A stretch of DNA of 64,000 nucleotides from Actinomycetes bacterium (GCA_021850325.1 JAJZMF010000035.1:38603-102602); one strand, 5' to 3'. Counted from the stretch's first letter, positions 23,691 to 33,655 are shown. Made by a program: numbers and translations. The notes: generated from the letters alone by a model not told the origin.

Positions 23691-26600
23691 ATGACCAGAG
23701 AACACTTGACCCGCCGGTTGGGCGCAGGGTTGGCGGCTGCCGCCCTGGCGGCTCCGCTCCTCGTGGCAGGCTTGGGCGACGCTCCTCCTGCCGGTGCCAC
23801 CACCATCGCCAGCTTCCAGGCCACGGGCCCGCTGCACACCGGCCGCAGCTCCGCCGCGGCGGCTCTTCTGGCCAACGGCGAGGTGCTGGTCGCCGGCGGG
23901 TTCGGCCCGTCCGGGGGCCCTCTGGCGTCGGCGGAGCTCTACAACCCCTCCGACGGGGTATGGACGCAAACAGGCGACCTCCCGCTCCCCGTCGCCAGGG
24001 CCGCGGCGGTAGCGCTGGGCAATGGTGAGGTCCTGGTCGCCGGGGGCGTCACCGGTCATGACGGCGCTCTCTCGGCGACGGGCACGTCGGAGCTCTACAA
24101 CGTCGCTCATGGCACGTGGTCCAGGACGGGCCAGCTACCGGGGCCGACCTTCGCCGGCAGGGCAGCCCTGCTGAGCAGCTCTGGCAATGTCCTCTACGCA
24201 GGAGGGCTGACCAGCACCCGCTCCGGTGCCGCAGCGACCGACGCCGCTTACCTCTACGACACCCGCACGGGGGTCTGGTCGAGCACGGCAACGCTCCCGC
24301 TCGGCGTTGCCAGCGAGCAGATGGCCGCCTTGGCCGACGGGGACGTCCTGGTAGCGGGCGGGCTGACAGCAGCCAACGGGGCCACCACGCCGCTGGCCGA
24401 GGTTTACCAGGCCTCACAGCACCAATGGGCCAGCGCCGCGCGCATGCCCACCGCAGTGGCGGACGCAACGACCGCTCTGGTGGGGGGCGGGAACGTGCTT
24501 GTTGCCGGCGGGGAGACCGCAGCCAACGGGAGCCCGACCGCTGCCACCCAGCTCTTCGACAGCACGAACGGCACCTGGACGAGCGAGGGGGCCCTGCCGG
24601 AGGCGACCCGTGGGGCTACGGCCTCGCCCCTGCCGTCGGGTGGGGCCCTGTACGCAGGCGGCCTCACCTCCTCGGGTGCACCCACATCGGCTACAGCGCT
24701 CTACAACCCAGGCACCGGGACATGGGCCAGGGGCCCTGACCTCCTGACCGCCAGGGCCTTCGGCATCGCACAAACGCTGGCTGACCACGAGGTCCTGGTC
24801 AGCGCCGGCAAGTCTGCCTCCGGGACGACCTCGGCCTCCGAGCTCTATGTGATGGCCAGCGGCACCACGCCGGTGATCACCAGCCGAGCGAGCGTGGTCT
24901 TCCAGCCCGGCGCCCATGACCGGTTCACAGTGACAGCCACAGGTTCACCCGCACCGAAGCTCACGGAGTCAGGAGCACTACCGCCCGGTACCTCCTTCAA
25001 CGACAACCACAACGGTACGGCGACGATCTCCGGGACGCCCCCCGCCGGCACGCAAGGTAACTACCAGGTGGAGGTCACGGCTGACAACGGGGCAGGCGCA
25101 CCGGTCACCCAGCAGCTCACCATCACCTTCAACGGGGCACCCCGGATAACGAGCCGGTCGTCGCTCGTTCTGGAACCTGGCCGCTACAGCAGCTTCACGG
25201 TCAGCGCCACCGGGTCCCCTGCCCCCCACCTCTCGGTGCTCGGAGCACTGCCCCCCGGTATCGCCTTCCGCCCCAACGCCAACGGCACGGCCACGGTCTA
25301 TGGCACAGTCCCCGCGACGGCCAGCGGCACCTACAAGCTGACGGTTACCGCCAATAACGGCATCGGCAGCCCTGCAGTGCAGACGTTGACCATCGTCCTC
25401 GCTGTCCCCGCCCACATAACGAGCCCGGCGACGGCTTACCTGCGCCCCGGTGCCTACGACACCTTCACCATCACCACGACCGGCTCGCCGTACCCGGCCC
25501 TGTCCGAGTCGGGGGCGCTACCGCCCGGCACCCGGTTCCGCAACAACGACAACGGGACCGCCACCATCTACGGGATGGTACCCGCCAACGCCCGAGGGGC
25601 CTACCGTGTTGTCGTCACCGCAGCCAACGGCAGCGGCCCACCGGCCGTACAGGCCCTGGGCCTGGAACTGAGCTCGCCGGTGTCCTTCACGAGCCCGGCA
25701 GCCGTGCAGTTCCAGGTCGGGCACTATGACGTCTTCACCGTGACGGCGACCGGCTCGCCTCGGCCGCACCTGACCGAGCAGGGGGCCATGCCCGAGGGGT
25801 TGAGCTTCAAGGACAACGGCAACGGTACGGCGACCATCTCCGGGACGCCATCTCCCGGTGCCCGAGGCAGCTACAGAGTGACCGTCTTCGCGGACAATGG
25901 AGCAGGTGCGCCGACCGTGCAGGCGCTCACCATGACCTTCGTCGTGCCGCCTTCCATCACGGTCGCGCCGAGCATGCAGGTGCGGCCAGGCAGCTACAAC
26001 TCCTTCACGGTGACGGCAACCGGGTCGCCCGTCCCGCGGCTCTCCCACCTGGGCACGCTGCCCCCGGGCCTCAGCTTCCGGTCCAACGGTAACGGTACGG
26101 CGACCATCTCGGGGACGCCGTCTGCCAACCTCCGCGGCAGCTACAAGGTGACCATCATCGCCGACAACGGAACCGGGCCCTCGGTTGCCCGGTCCGTCGA
26201 GCTGACCCTGGACGTGCCGCCCACCATCACCGCCGGTGCCCGTTACCTCGTGGTCCCAGGCCACAGTGCGGTCATCACGATAGCCTCCACCGGCTCGCCC
26301 ACTGCCCGGGTCCAGGAGTCAGGGGAGCTGCCACCAGGGATGACGTTCCGGTCGGGGCCCAATGGCACAGCAGTCATCTCCGGCAGCACGCCGTCGTCCG
26401 AACGCGGCAACTACGTCGTCAACCTCACCGCCGCCAACGGCGTCGGCACCCCTGCCACGGCCAGGCTCGTGCTCGAGGTGCGACCGGCAATGGTGCGCAC
26501 CTCGGGGCCCGCGACCGGTTACTGGTACGTGACCGGCAGGGGCCAGTTGATAGGCAAGGGCTCGGCAGTGCCGATCGCCCCGCACCATCCCCACGCCGCC

Positions 26601-27257
26601 CCCCGTAACGCCGTCGCCCTGGCCGCGACCCCCGACCGCGCCGGCTACTACGTCGTGACCTCCGGCGGGCACGTGTACGCGTACGGTGACGCACGCTGGT
26701 ACGGCTCGCTCTCGAGCGTGCGGCACCAGGGCCCGGTCACGGCCATGCAGGTCACACCCGGGGACGCCGGCTACTACCTGGTCACCCGCACGGGCCGCGT
26801 CTACACCTTCGGTGACGCCCGCTGGTACGGGTCGCTCGCTGCCCGCCGGGTACCCCCCATCGTGGCCTTCGGCACCACTCCTGACGCCCGGGGCTACTGG
26901 TTGGTGAGCAGCCGGGGCAACGTGTTCGCCTTCGGCGACGCGCACTTCTACGGCTCACCGGCCGGCAAACCAGTCCCGGCTGTCACGGGCTTCACGCCGG
27001 CGCCCGATGGCCGCGGTTACCGGCTCGTGACGGTAGCCGGCAACGTCTACAACTACGGGGACGCCAACTTTGCCGGGTCGCTCGCCCGCCGGCAGGTCCC
27101 AGCGGTGGTGAGCATCACCTCGACCAGGGACGGCCGCGGCTACTGGCTGGTCACGGCCAAGGGCAACGTGTTCGCCTTCGGCGATGCGCGTTTTGCCGGT
27201 TCGTCGGCAGGTGCCCGGCTCGAGGGTGCTGTCAGCGGGTTCGCTGCCGGTCCCTGA
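23691..27257 (+). CDS. Large secreted kelch / Ig-like / GYW-repeat protein
   Basis: A 1188-residue exported protein. Residues 1-42 are a Sec signal peptide (RRLGAGLAAAALAAPLLVAGLGDAPPAGA region). Residues about 45-392 are about seven kelch-type blades (NGEVLVAGG, SAELYNPSDGVW and similar), probably a beta-propeller. Residues about 393-930 are six tandem 'putative Ig' domains of about 90 residues, beginning near 393, 484, 574, 663, 754 and 844, each with FTVTATGSP, GALPPGxxF and NGTATISGTP. Residues about 943-1184 hold five or six repeats of about 46 residues with the pattern GYWLVTxxGNVFAFGDAxFxGS, a hallmark of Acidimicrobiia surface proteins. There is no sorting signal or C-terminal membrane anchor. 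It probably acts outside the cell in adhesion or glycan binding; no catalytic motif is visible. Confidence 0.88.
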   Translation: MTREHLTRRLGAGLAAAALAAPLLVAGLGDAPPAGATTIASFQATGPLHTGRSSAAAALLANGEVLVAGGFGPSGGPLASAELYNPSDGVWTQTGDLPLPVARAAAVALGNGEVLVAGGVTGHDGALSATGTSELYNVAHGTWSRTGQLPGPTFAGRAALLSSSGNVLYAGGLTSTRSGAAATDAAYLYDTRTGVWSSTATLPLGVASEQMAALADGDVLVAGGLTAANGATTPLAEVYQASQHQWASAARMPTAVADATTALVGGGNVLVAGGETAANGSPTAATQLFDSTNGTWTSEGALPEATRGATASPLPSGGALYAGGLTSSGAPTSATALYNPGTGTWARGPDLLTARAFGIAQTLADHEVLVSAGKSASGTTSASELYVMASGTTPVITSRASVVFQPGAHDRFTVTATGSPAPKLTESGALPPGTSFNDNHNGTATISGTPPAGTQGNYQVEVTADNGAGAPVTQQLTITFNGAPRITSRSSLVLEPGRYSSFTVSATGSPAPHLSVLGALPPGIAFRPNANGTATVYGTVPATASGTYKLTVTANNGIGSPAVQTLTIVLAVPAHITSPATAYLRPGAYDTFTITTTGSPYPALSESGALPPGTRFRNNDNGTATIYGMVPANARGAYRVVVTAANGSGPPAVQALGLELSSPVSFTSPAAVQFQVGHYDVFTVTATGSPRPHLTEQGAMPEGLSFKDNGNGTATISGTPSPGARGSYRVTVFADNGAGAPTVQALTMTFVVPPSITVAPSMQVRPGSYNSFTVTATGSPVPRLSHLGTLPPGLSFRSNGNGTATISGTPSANLRGSYKVTIIADNGTGPSVARSVELTLDVPPTITAGARYLVVPGHSAVITIASTGSPTARVQESGELPPGMTFRSGPNGTAVISGSTPSSERGNYVVNLTAANGVGTPATARLVLEVRPAMVRTSGPATGYWYVTGRGQLIGKGSAVPIAPHHPHAAPRNAVALAATPDRAGYYVVTSGGHVYAYGDARWYGSLSSVRHQGPVTAMQVTPGDAGYYLVTRTGRVYTFGDARWYGSLAARRVPPIVAFGTTPDARGYWLVSSRGNVFAFGDAHFYGSPAGKPVPAVTGFTPAPDGRGYRLVTVAGNVYNYGDANFAGSLARRQVPAVVSITSTRDGRGYWLVTAKGNVFAFGDARFAGSSAGARLEGAVSGFAAGP

Positions 27258-27462
27258 ACTGTCCCCTCATCTCCGTCCCGGGCCGGTCTGCAGGCCGGCG
27301 CGGGACGGAGCCAGGCCTCACCGAGAGGGCTCGGAGCCACGACGGCGCCGAGCCCTCACCATTGCCCGAGGTGGCTCCTGGTGGCCGCCTTCGACCTCTC
27401 CCAACCGCACCGGCCCGCTGCACGGGCCACAGACGCCCCCGACGCCATAGGCTGCGACGGCC

Positions 27463-28020
27463 ATGAGGATCTATACGCGCAAGGGCGACGACGGGACGAC
27501 CGGCCTGCTCTACGGCGGCCGCGTCGCCAAGACCGACCCGGTGGTGGAGGCCAACGGGGCCGTCGACGAGGCCCAAGCCGCCCTGGGTGCCGTCAGGGCC
27601 GAGGTGGAGCGGGGCTCCGAGCTCGACGACCTGCTCAGCGGCCTGGAGCGCGACCTGTACGTGCTGATGGCCGAGCTGGCCACCGTCCCGGCCAACCGGC
27701 ACAAGCTCCAACCGGGTGTAACCCTCGTCACCACCGGGATGGTGGCTGCGCTGGAGGAGCACATCGAGGAGCTGAGCCGACGCTTCCCCCCCGTGACCGA
27801 CTTCGTGGTGCCCGGCCACGACCGGGTGTCCGCCCTGCTGGACCAGGCCCGGACCGTCGTCCGCCGGGCCGAGCGGCTCGTGTGGGCTGTCCAGGTGGAC
27901 GGTTCCCAGGTCGGCCCCTACCTCAACCGGCTGTCCGACCTGGCCTGGACCATGGCACGCTGGCAGGAGGACGGCGACTCGCTCCTCTCGCGTACCCTGG
28001 CCCGGCCCGGGCCCGCCTGA
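27463..28020 (+). CDS. pduO: PduO-type cob(I)alamin adenosyltransferase
   Basis: A 185-residue protein starting at ATG 27463, with TAGGCT nine bases upstream and no Shine-Dalgarno (probably leaderless). The ATP-binding N-terminus MRIYTRKGDDGTTGLLYGGRV is diagnostic of the PduO/ACA family. FVVPGHDRVSALLDQARTVVRRAERLVWAV supplies the conserved RRAER helix residues, followed by YLNRLSDLAWTMARW. It transfers the 5'-deoxyadenosyl group from ATP to cob(I)alamin, giving coenzyme B12 for enzymes such as methylmalonyl-CoA mutase. No B12-dependent enzyme or cobalamin riboswitch is adjacent. Confidence 0.95.
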   Translation: MRIYTRKGDDGTTGLLYGGRVAKTDPVVEANGAVDEAQAALGAVRAEVERGSELDDLLSGLERDLYVLMAELATVPANRHKLQPGVTLVTTGMVAALEEHIEELSRRFPPVTDFVVPGHDRVSALLDQARTVVRRAERLVWAVQVDGSQVGPYLNRLSDLAWTMARWQEDGDSLLSRTLARPGPA

Positions 28021-28093
28021 ACCGTCCCCCACCCCCCGGCGGCCGGCGGGCGCGTCCGAGCCACCGTGCTGCCCGACCCCAAGGAGTGACCAG

Positions 28094-29530
28094 ATGCTGG
28101 AACCCACCGCAGCCGCCGCCCTGCCCACCGATGTCGACGCCGTGGCCGTCCCGGTCCACGACGACCTGAGGGCCCCCGACGGGGCCGGGCCGGCCCCGGG
28201 CCCCGAGCTCCTCCGCCGGTGCGGCTTCGAGGGCAAGCCGGGCCAAGCGGTCATCCTGCCCGGGGAGGACGGCAGGGCTCTGGTCGCCGTGGGCGTCGGC
28301 GCCCCGGGCGGCTTCGACGCCGGGTCGGCCCGGGCAGCGGGGGCGGCCCTGGCCGGGCAGTGCTCCCACCTGCGCTCGGTGGCCACCACGGTGCTCGCCG
28401 CCGGGCCGTCGGCGGGTGGGGGCGCTGCGCCGGGCCTGGCCTCGGCGCTGGTGGAGGGCGCGCTCCTCGCCGCCTACCGGTACCCGGGCGCCCGGCGCAA
28501 ACCGCCCGTCCATGACCTGGAGCACCTGGTCGTCGTGGGTGCCGATCAGGCCGAGCTGGCACGGGGCACGGTCTCCGCCCGGGCCACCAGCCGGGCCCGC
28601 GACTGGGTCAACGAGCCCGCGGGCAGCATGAACCCGACCCGGCTGGCACAGGTGGCGACCGAGCTCGGCGCCGCCTCAGGCTTCGCCGTCGAAGTCTGGG
28701 ACGAACAGCGCATAGCCGCCGAACGCCTGGGAGGCATCCTCGGGGTCTCAGCCGGTTCCGCCACCCCTCCCCGGCTGGTCCGCCTGGCCTACGAGCCGGC
28801 CGGCGCCGTCGCCACGGTGGCCCTGGTGGGCAAGGGCATCACCTTCGACTCCGGTGGGCTGTCGCTCAAGCCGCACGAGGGCATGCTCACGATGAAGGGC
28901 GACATGGGAGGTGCAGCGGCGGTCCTGGCCAGCGTGGCCGCGGCGGCCGAGCTCGGGCTGCCGGTCCGAGCCCTCGGCTTCCTGGCCCTGGCCGAGAACA
29001 TGCCCAGCGGCTCGGCCACCCGCCTGGGCGACGTGCTCATCGCCCGCAACGGCACCTCCATCGAGGTCCTCAACACCGACGCCGAGGGCCGCCTGGTCCT
29101 GGCCGATGCCCTCAGCCTGGCCGTCGAGGAACGACCCGACGCCATCGTCGACGTCGCGACCCTCACCGGTGCCAAGGTCATCGCCCTCGGCAACGACGTG
29201 ACAGGGGTCATGGGCACCTCCCCGGACCTCGTGGCCCGGGTGCTCGCTGCGGGCCGGGCGGCCGGGGAGCCGGCATGGGAGCTGCCGCTCGTGCAGGAGT
29301 ACCGGGCCCAGCTCGACTCCGAGGTCGCCGACCTGAGGAACGTGGGGACCGGGAGGGCAGCCGGGAGCATCATGGCGGGCCTCTTCCTGCGCGAGTTCGT
29401 GTCCGACGTCCCCTGGGCGCACCTGGACATCGCCGGGTGCGAGATGGCCGAGCGGAGCGAGGGATGGCTCACCAAGGGGGGTACGGGCTGGGCGGCCCGT
29501 ACCCTGGTCGAGCTGCTGCGGGCGTGGTGA
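28094..29530 (+). CDS. pepA: Leucyl aminopeptidase PepA (M17)
   Basis: A 478-residue cytosolic metallopeptidase, slightly shorter than E. coli PepA (503). The ATG at 28094 has AAGGAG upstream. The C-terminal catalytic domain is intact: GKGITFDSGGLSLKP (about 246-260, metal-binding Lys and Asp), KGDMGGAAAVL, ENMPSGSATRLGDVL and the signature NTDAEGRLVLADAL (327-340), whose Asp and Glu bind the second metal. The N-terminal half is divergent, as usual. It removes N-terminal residues from peptides and would process peptides brought in by transporters such as the Opp system. Confidence 0.96.
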   Translation: MLEPTAAAALPTDVDAVAVPVHDDLRAPDGAGPAPGPELLRRCGFEGKPGQAVILPGEDGRALVAVGVGAPGGFDAGSARAAGAALAGQCSHLRSVATTVLAAGPSAGGGAAPGLASALVEGALLAAYRYPGARRKPPVHDLEHLVVVGADQAELARGTVSARATSRARDWVNEPAGSMNPTRLAQVATELGAASGFAVEVWDEQRIAAERLGGILGVSAGSATPPRLVRLAYEPAGAVATVALVGKGITFDSGGLSLKPHEGMLTMKGDMGGAAAVLASVAAAAELGLPVRALGFLALAENMPSGSATRLGDVLIARNGTSIEVLNTDAEGRLVLADALSLAVEERPDAIVDVATLTGAKVIALGNDVTGVMGTSPDLVARVLAAGRAAGEPAWELPLVQEYRAQLDSEVADLRNVGTGRAAGSIMAGLFLREFVSDVPWAHLDIAGCEMAERSEGWLTKGGTGWAARTLVELLRAW

Positions 29531-29827
29531 CGGGCGGCGGGCGTGGTGGCGGGCAACCGTGCAGTCCTCCGCGGCCGATGCCTGGGCACCCACGCAGGTT
29601 GCCGGGAAGTGAGCATGTGCAGGGACAGGCCTGCACTGGGCGTGGGCCGGAGGCTCAAGCAGGCCCCGCTCCGGCCGACAGTGTCGGAGATGGGTACTGA
29701 GCACTGGACGCGTCCCGGGCGTACAGAGGCCGGCCTGGTGGCCCAGACAGAGCAAGCCCGGCCCTCGGCGGCAGCCGGGCACCTGCGGCCGCCACGGGCG
29801 CCCTCTGCCAGCCCGGGGCACTGAGCG
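29531..29827 (+). other. Intergenic region with a short inverted repeat
   Basis: This 297-bp gap between pepA and the cyclic-di-GMP gene shows no convincing coding frame. It contains the perfect 6-1-6 inverted repeat CCGACA-G-TGTCGG (29675-29687), followed after 9 nt by TACTGA, a possible -10. It could be an operator for the downstream gene. Confidence 0.3.
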
Positions 29828-31879
29828 ATGCACGTGCGCTCAGGGGACAGGGAGGGGAGCGGGCCGGAGCACACCGGGGCCGACCTCCCGCACAACCTGG
29901 CCCTGCTCCTGGAGACCTTCCCGACCCCGGCCGCGCTCCTCGACGGCCGGGGTGCAGTGGTGGCGTGCAACCCGGCCTGCCGGGCCCACCTCTGCGCTGA
30001 CGGCCATTACCGGCCGGGGCCGCTCTGGCCGGGCCTGACCGGCTCGGAGGAGTGGGGCCCGCTCAGCGACGTCCTGGCCTCCGGCCGCGCTGTCGAGGTG
30101 GACCAGCCCATTGGGGACAACGCAGCGGGCCCGTCGCCGGCTCGCTGGCGCCTCGTCCCCTTCGACTTCGGCGTCGAGGGGGCCAGGGTGCTGGCCGTCG
30201 CCAGCGACGACAGCACAGCGTCGATGAACGCCCGCGAGCACGCAGCCCTGCTGCGCATCGCCATGGCCATAGCAGAGGAGTCCAACCCGGTCTCGGTCTT
30301 CTTCCTGGTGGCAGAGGAAGCAGCCCGTCTGCTGGAGGCAGACGTGGGTTCGGTGGCCCGCTTCGAGTCCCCGACCGAACTTGTCAACCTGGCGGCATGG
30401 ACCGAAGGCGAGCTGCCCGGGATGCCGCCGTACGGCGTCCGCCACCCCATAGCCAGGGGGAGCGCCACCGAGCAGGTGGCCCGCACCGGCCACAGCGCAC
30501 GGGTGAGCTCCTACTCCAGGGGCTCCAGCCTCATCTCGGCCATCCTGCACGACGCCGGGGCGCGGAGCGGCGTGTCCGCCCCCGTGTACGCCGGAGGAAG
30601 GCTCTGGGGTTGCGTCTCGGTGGCCTCCACGAGCCCCGAGCCCCTGGCCACCGAAGCCGAGGCCCTCCTGTGCGAGCTGGCACAGCTGGTGGCGGTGGCG
30701 CTCGAAGCCGCCGACCGGCGCGAGAGCCTGCTCATGGCAGCCACGACGGACGCCTTGACGGGCCTGCCCAACCACCGGGCCTTCCAGGAGCACCTCCGCC
30801 GCTTCGTGGCCCACGCCCGGCGTACCGGCTCCCCGCTCGCCATGGTGCTGTTCGACATCGACTCCTTCAAGCACATCAACGACACCTACGGGCACCCCGC
30901 AGGTGACGAGGTGCTGAGCGACGTGGCCGCCCGGCTGCGCTCCACGGTGCGACGCGCCGAACTGGTCGCGCGCCTCGGGGGGGACGAGTTCGCCGTCCTC
31001 ATGCCCGGGGCCGACCTGGCCCAGGCCGAGGAGCTGGCCTGCCGGGCCATCGCCCGGATCCGTTCGGTATCGGTCGGGGGTGCCTCCAAGGTGACGTGCT
31101 CGGCCGGCGTGTGCGACCTCGAGCACGCCGCAGACGCCGACGAGATGTACCGCTTTGCAGACGGTGCCCTCTACTGGGCCAAGGAGCACGGCCGCGACCA
31201 GGTGCGCACCTACCTGCCCAACGTCGTCACCGAGCTCTCGGCGAGGGAGCGGGCGGAACGCATCGCCCTGGAGCGCCAACGCTCGGCCCTGCTCGCCCTG
31301 GCCAGGGCCATCGATGCCAGGGACCCGTCAACCCGGCGGCACTCGGCGCGTGTTGCCGAGATATCGGCGCTGCTGGCGGACGCCATGGGCTGGGAGGCCA
31401 GTTCCATAGCCCGCCTGCGCCAGGCGGGGCTCCTGCACGACGTCGGCAAGATCGGCATCCCCGACGCCGTGCTGTTCAAGCCGGGACGGTTGCTGCCGGC
31501 CGAGTACGATGTCGTGAAGGACCACTCCGAACTGGGTGCCCAGATCACCGGGGACGTCCTCGATGCCGAGCAGGTCGCCTGGATCCGCCACCACCACGAG
31601 CACTGGGACGGCATGGGCTACCCGGGAGGGCGCCGTGGCGACGACATCCCGGAGGGAGCCCAGCTGCTGGCAGTGGCCGACGCCTGGGACGTGATGAGGT
31701 CCGGCCGGGCGTACCGGGCGGCGAAGACGGCACAAGCGGCGATGGCCGAACTGCAGCGCTGCTCGGGCAGCCAGTTCTCCCCTCACGTGGTCGCAGTTTT
31801 CTCCCGGCTGGGGCCCGATGCGCTGAACCTGCACATGCTGCAGGACATGGACGCCAGAGCGGACTGGCCGGGCACCTGA
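29828..31879 (+). CDS. PAS/GAF-GGDEF-HD-GYP cyclic-di-GMP protein
   Basis: A 683-residue cytoplasmic signalling protein. Residues about 20-130 look PAS-like (LLETFPTPAALLDGRGAVVACNPAC). Residues about 140-300 are a GAF domain (ALLRIAMAIAEESNPVSVFFLVAEEAARLLEADVGSVARFE). Residues about 310-460 are a GGDEF domain with the active-site motif LGGDEFAVL (about 383-391). Residues about 500-680 are an HD phosphohydrolase of HD-GYP type with LLHDVGKIGIPD (H537, D538) and HHHEHWDGMGYPGG. The diguanylate-cyclase inhibitory I-site RxxD is changed to RRAE, so product inhibition may be weak or absent. Such proteins can make and degrade c-di-GMP. No membrane segment is seen. Confidence 0.9.
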   Translation: MHVRSGDREGSGPEHTGADLPHNLALLLETFPTPAALLDGRGAVVACNPACRAHLCADGHYRPGPLWPGLTGSEEWGPLSDVLASGRAVEVDQPIGDNAAGPSPARWRLVPFDFGVEGARVLAVASDDSTASMNAREHAALLRIAMAIAEESNPVSVFFLVAEEAARLLEADVGSVARFESPTELVNLAAWTEGELPGMPPYGVRHPIARGSATEQVARTGHSARVSSYSRGSSLISAILHDAGARSGVSAPVYAGGRLWGCVSVASTSPEPLATEAEALLCELAQLVAVALEAADRRESLLMAATTDALTGLPNHRAFQEHLRRFVAHARRTGSPLAMVLFDIDSFKHINDTYGHPAGDEVLSDVAARLRSTVRRAELVARLGGDEFAVLMPGADLAQAEELACRAIARIRSVSVGGASKVTCSAGVCDLEHAADADEMYRFADGALYWAKEHGRDQVRTYLPNVVTELSARERAERIALERQRSALLALARAIDARDPSTRRHSARVAEISALLADAMGWEASSIARLRQAGLLHDVGKIGIPDAVLFKPGRLLPAEYDVVKDHSELGAQITGDVLDAEQVAWIRHHHEHWDGMGYPGGRRGDDIPEGAQLLAVADAWDVMRSGRAYRAAKTAQAAMAELQRCSGSQFSPHVVAVFSRLGPDALNLHMLQDMDARADWPGT

Positions 31880-32031
31880 GGGCCACGTCGGGCCGGCATG
31901 GGCCTCGAGGCCCGTCGTCTGCGCCGGGTATAACGGCCCTACGGGCCCCGACCAAGGTCCAGGGGCCCTGCCCCCGGGCCGGTACCAGATTGAACGAGGC
32001 CGTCGCCTGCCTGCCTACCCGGGAGGCCCAC

Positions 32032-33540
32032 TTGCGCAAGTCCCTACGCCCCAAGCTCGTCTCCGTGGCTGTGGCCGTGGCCGTGCTCGCCGTACTGGCC
32101 GCGGTCATGGCGCCGGGTGCGCCCGCGCCCCCCGCAGCAGCCGCACCGGCTCGGCCGAACATCGTCTTCGTCCTCACCGACGACCTGGCGCCAAACCTCG
32201 TCACCGCTCAGTTCATGCCGCACCTGGTGGCACTCGAGCACCAGGGCGCCACCTTCACCGACTACTTCGTGTCAGACTCGCTGTGCTGCCCGTCCCGGGC
32301 CTCGATATTCACCGGGTGGTTCCCCCACGACACACGCGTCTACAACAACGTCGGCCCGAACGGTGGGGACAAGGCCTTCAACGCCCATGGCGACCAGTAC
32401 TCCACGATCGCCACCGACCTGGCTGCCGCGGGCTACAAGACGGCAATGATGGGCAAGTACCTCAACCGCTACCACATGTCCACCCCGACGCCCCCCGGTT
32501 GGTCCAGCTGGGACGTGGCTGACTGGGGCTACCCCGAGTTCAACTACACCCTCAAGCAACAGGGCGCAGTGGTGCACTACGGGGGCCCGGACCAAAAGGG
32601 CAAGGACAACTACCTGACCGATGTCCTGTCCCGTCTGGCGGACGGCTTCGTGTCCACGACGGCCTCAGCCCACAAGCCCTTCTTCCTCGAGGTGGCGACC
32701 TTCGCCCCCCATGCCCCCTACACACCGGCACCCAAGTACGCGAGCCTCTACCCCGGCCTCCAGTACCCCAAGACACCCGCCTACGGGGTGGCCAACACGA
32801 GCCCCCCGGACTGGCTACGAGGTCTCCCGCCCATCGGGCCCAAGGCACAGGCCGCCATTGCGGCCGCCTTCCGTCTGCGTGCCCAGAGCGTGAAGTCGGT
32901 GGACGACCTGATAGCCAACCTGGTATCGACGCTCCGCCGTACCGGTGAGTGGTCCAACACCTACCTCGTCTTCAGCTCTGACAACGGCCTCCACATGGGC
33001 GAGCACGACATGATGCCGGGCAAGCTGACGGCCTTCGACACCGACACGCACGTGCCCCTCATCGTGGTCGGCCCAGGCGTCCCAGCCGGGGCGCACATCG
33101 CCCCCTTTGCCGAGAACGTCGACCTGCGCCCGACCTTCGACGCCCTCGCCGGCACGCGCCCCTCGCAGGCGGTCGACGGCAGGAGCCTCACCCCCCTGCT
33201 CCTCGCCCGTCGTGGCACGCCCCCACCGGCCGGCTGGCGCCAAGGCGTACTGGTGGAGCACATGGGGCCGGTCGAGAGCCCGGTGGACGAACCCGATTAC
33301 CCGGCCACTGACTCGGGGAACCCTCCCTCCTACGTGGCCCTGCGGACAGTTCGCAGCCTCTACGTCCAGTACACAGGCGGCGGCTACGAGTACTACGACC
33401 TGGCCAAGGACCCCTACGAGCTCCACAACGTCTACGCCGGGCTCGCCCCGGGCGTAAAGGCCGGGCTGCGTGCCGAGGTGGCCCGCCTCGAGGCCTGCCA
33501 CAAGGCCCCCGTCTGCTCACAGGTCACCCCCGTGAACTAG
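32032..33540 (+). CDS. Secreted sulfatase (arylsulfatase family S1)
   Basis: A 502-residue sulfatase. The start is TTG 32032, with GGGAGG 5 nt upstream and a Sec signal peptide directly after it (SVAVAVAVLAVLAAVMAPGAPAPPAAAA). The mature enzyme has the metal site PNIVFVLTDDLA, the formylglycine motif C85-C-P-S-R89 in LCCPSRASIFTG, the GKYLNRY region in place of GKWHLG, and VFSSDNGLHMGEHDMMPGK near 325. Cys-type sulfatases need FGE or an anaerobic maturase such as the one encoded at 43236. It probably removes sulfate esters from a glycan or aryl substrate outside the membrane. It stands apart from the two cytoplasmic sulfatases further right and differs from them in sequence. Confidence 0.92.
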   Translation: MRKSLRPKLVSVAVAVAVLAVLAAVMAPGAPAPPAAAAPARPNIVFVLTDDLAPNLVTAQFMPHLVALEHQGATFTDYFVSDSLCCPSRASIFTGWFPHDTRVYNNVGPNGGDKAFNAHGDQYSTIATDLAAAGYKTAMMGKYLNRYHMSTPTPPGWSSWDVADWGYPEFNYTLKQQGAVVHYGGPDQKGKDNYLTDVLSRLADGFVSTTASAHKPFFLEVATFAPHAPYTPAPKYASLYPGLQYPKTPAYGVANTSPPDWLRGLPPIGPKAQAAIAAAFRLRAQSVKSVDDLIANLVSTLRRTGEWSNTYLVFSSDNGLHMGEHDMMPGKLTAFDTDTHVPLIVVGPGVPAGAHIAPFAENVDLRPTFDALAGTRPSQAVDGRSLTPLLLARRGTPPPAGWRQGVLVEHMGPVESPVDEPDYPATDSGNPPSYVALRTVRSLYVQYTGGGYEYYDLAKDPYELHNVYAGLAPGVKAGLRAEVARLEACHKAPVCSQVTPVN

Positions 33541-33583
33541 CCGGGAGGCGCCACCAGGCGTTCACGCCGGGCCGGACCGGGCC

Positions 33584-33597
33584 GGGCCGGCCGGCCC
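33584..33597. terminator. Palindrome between convergent genes
   Basis: GGGCCGGCCGGCCC is a perfect 14-bp palindrome in the 115-bp gap between the sulfatase (plus) and the ABC-2 permease (minus). It could act as a bidirectional terminator, though it has no T-runs. Confidence 0.35.
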
Positions 33598-33655
33598 AGG
33601 GGGATGACCATGCCCGGGAAGCCGGACGAGAGGAGCCACACCGGCTACCTCCGGC

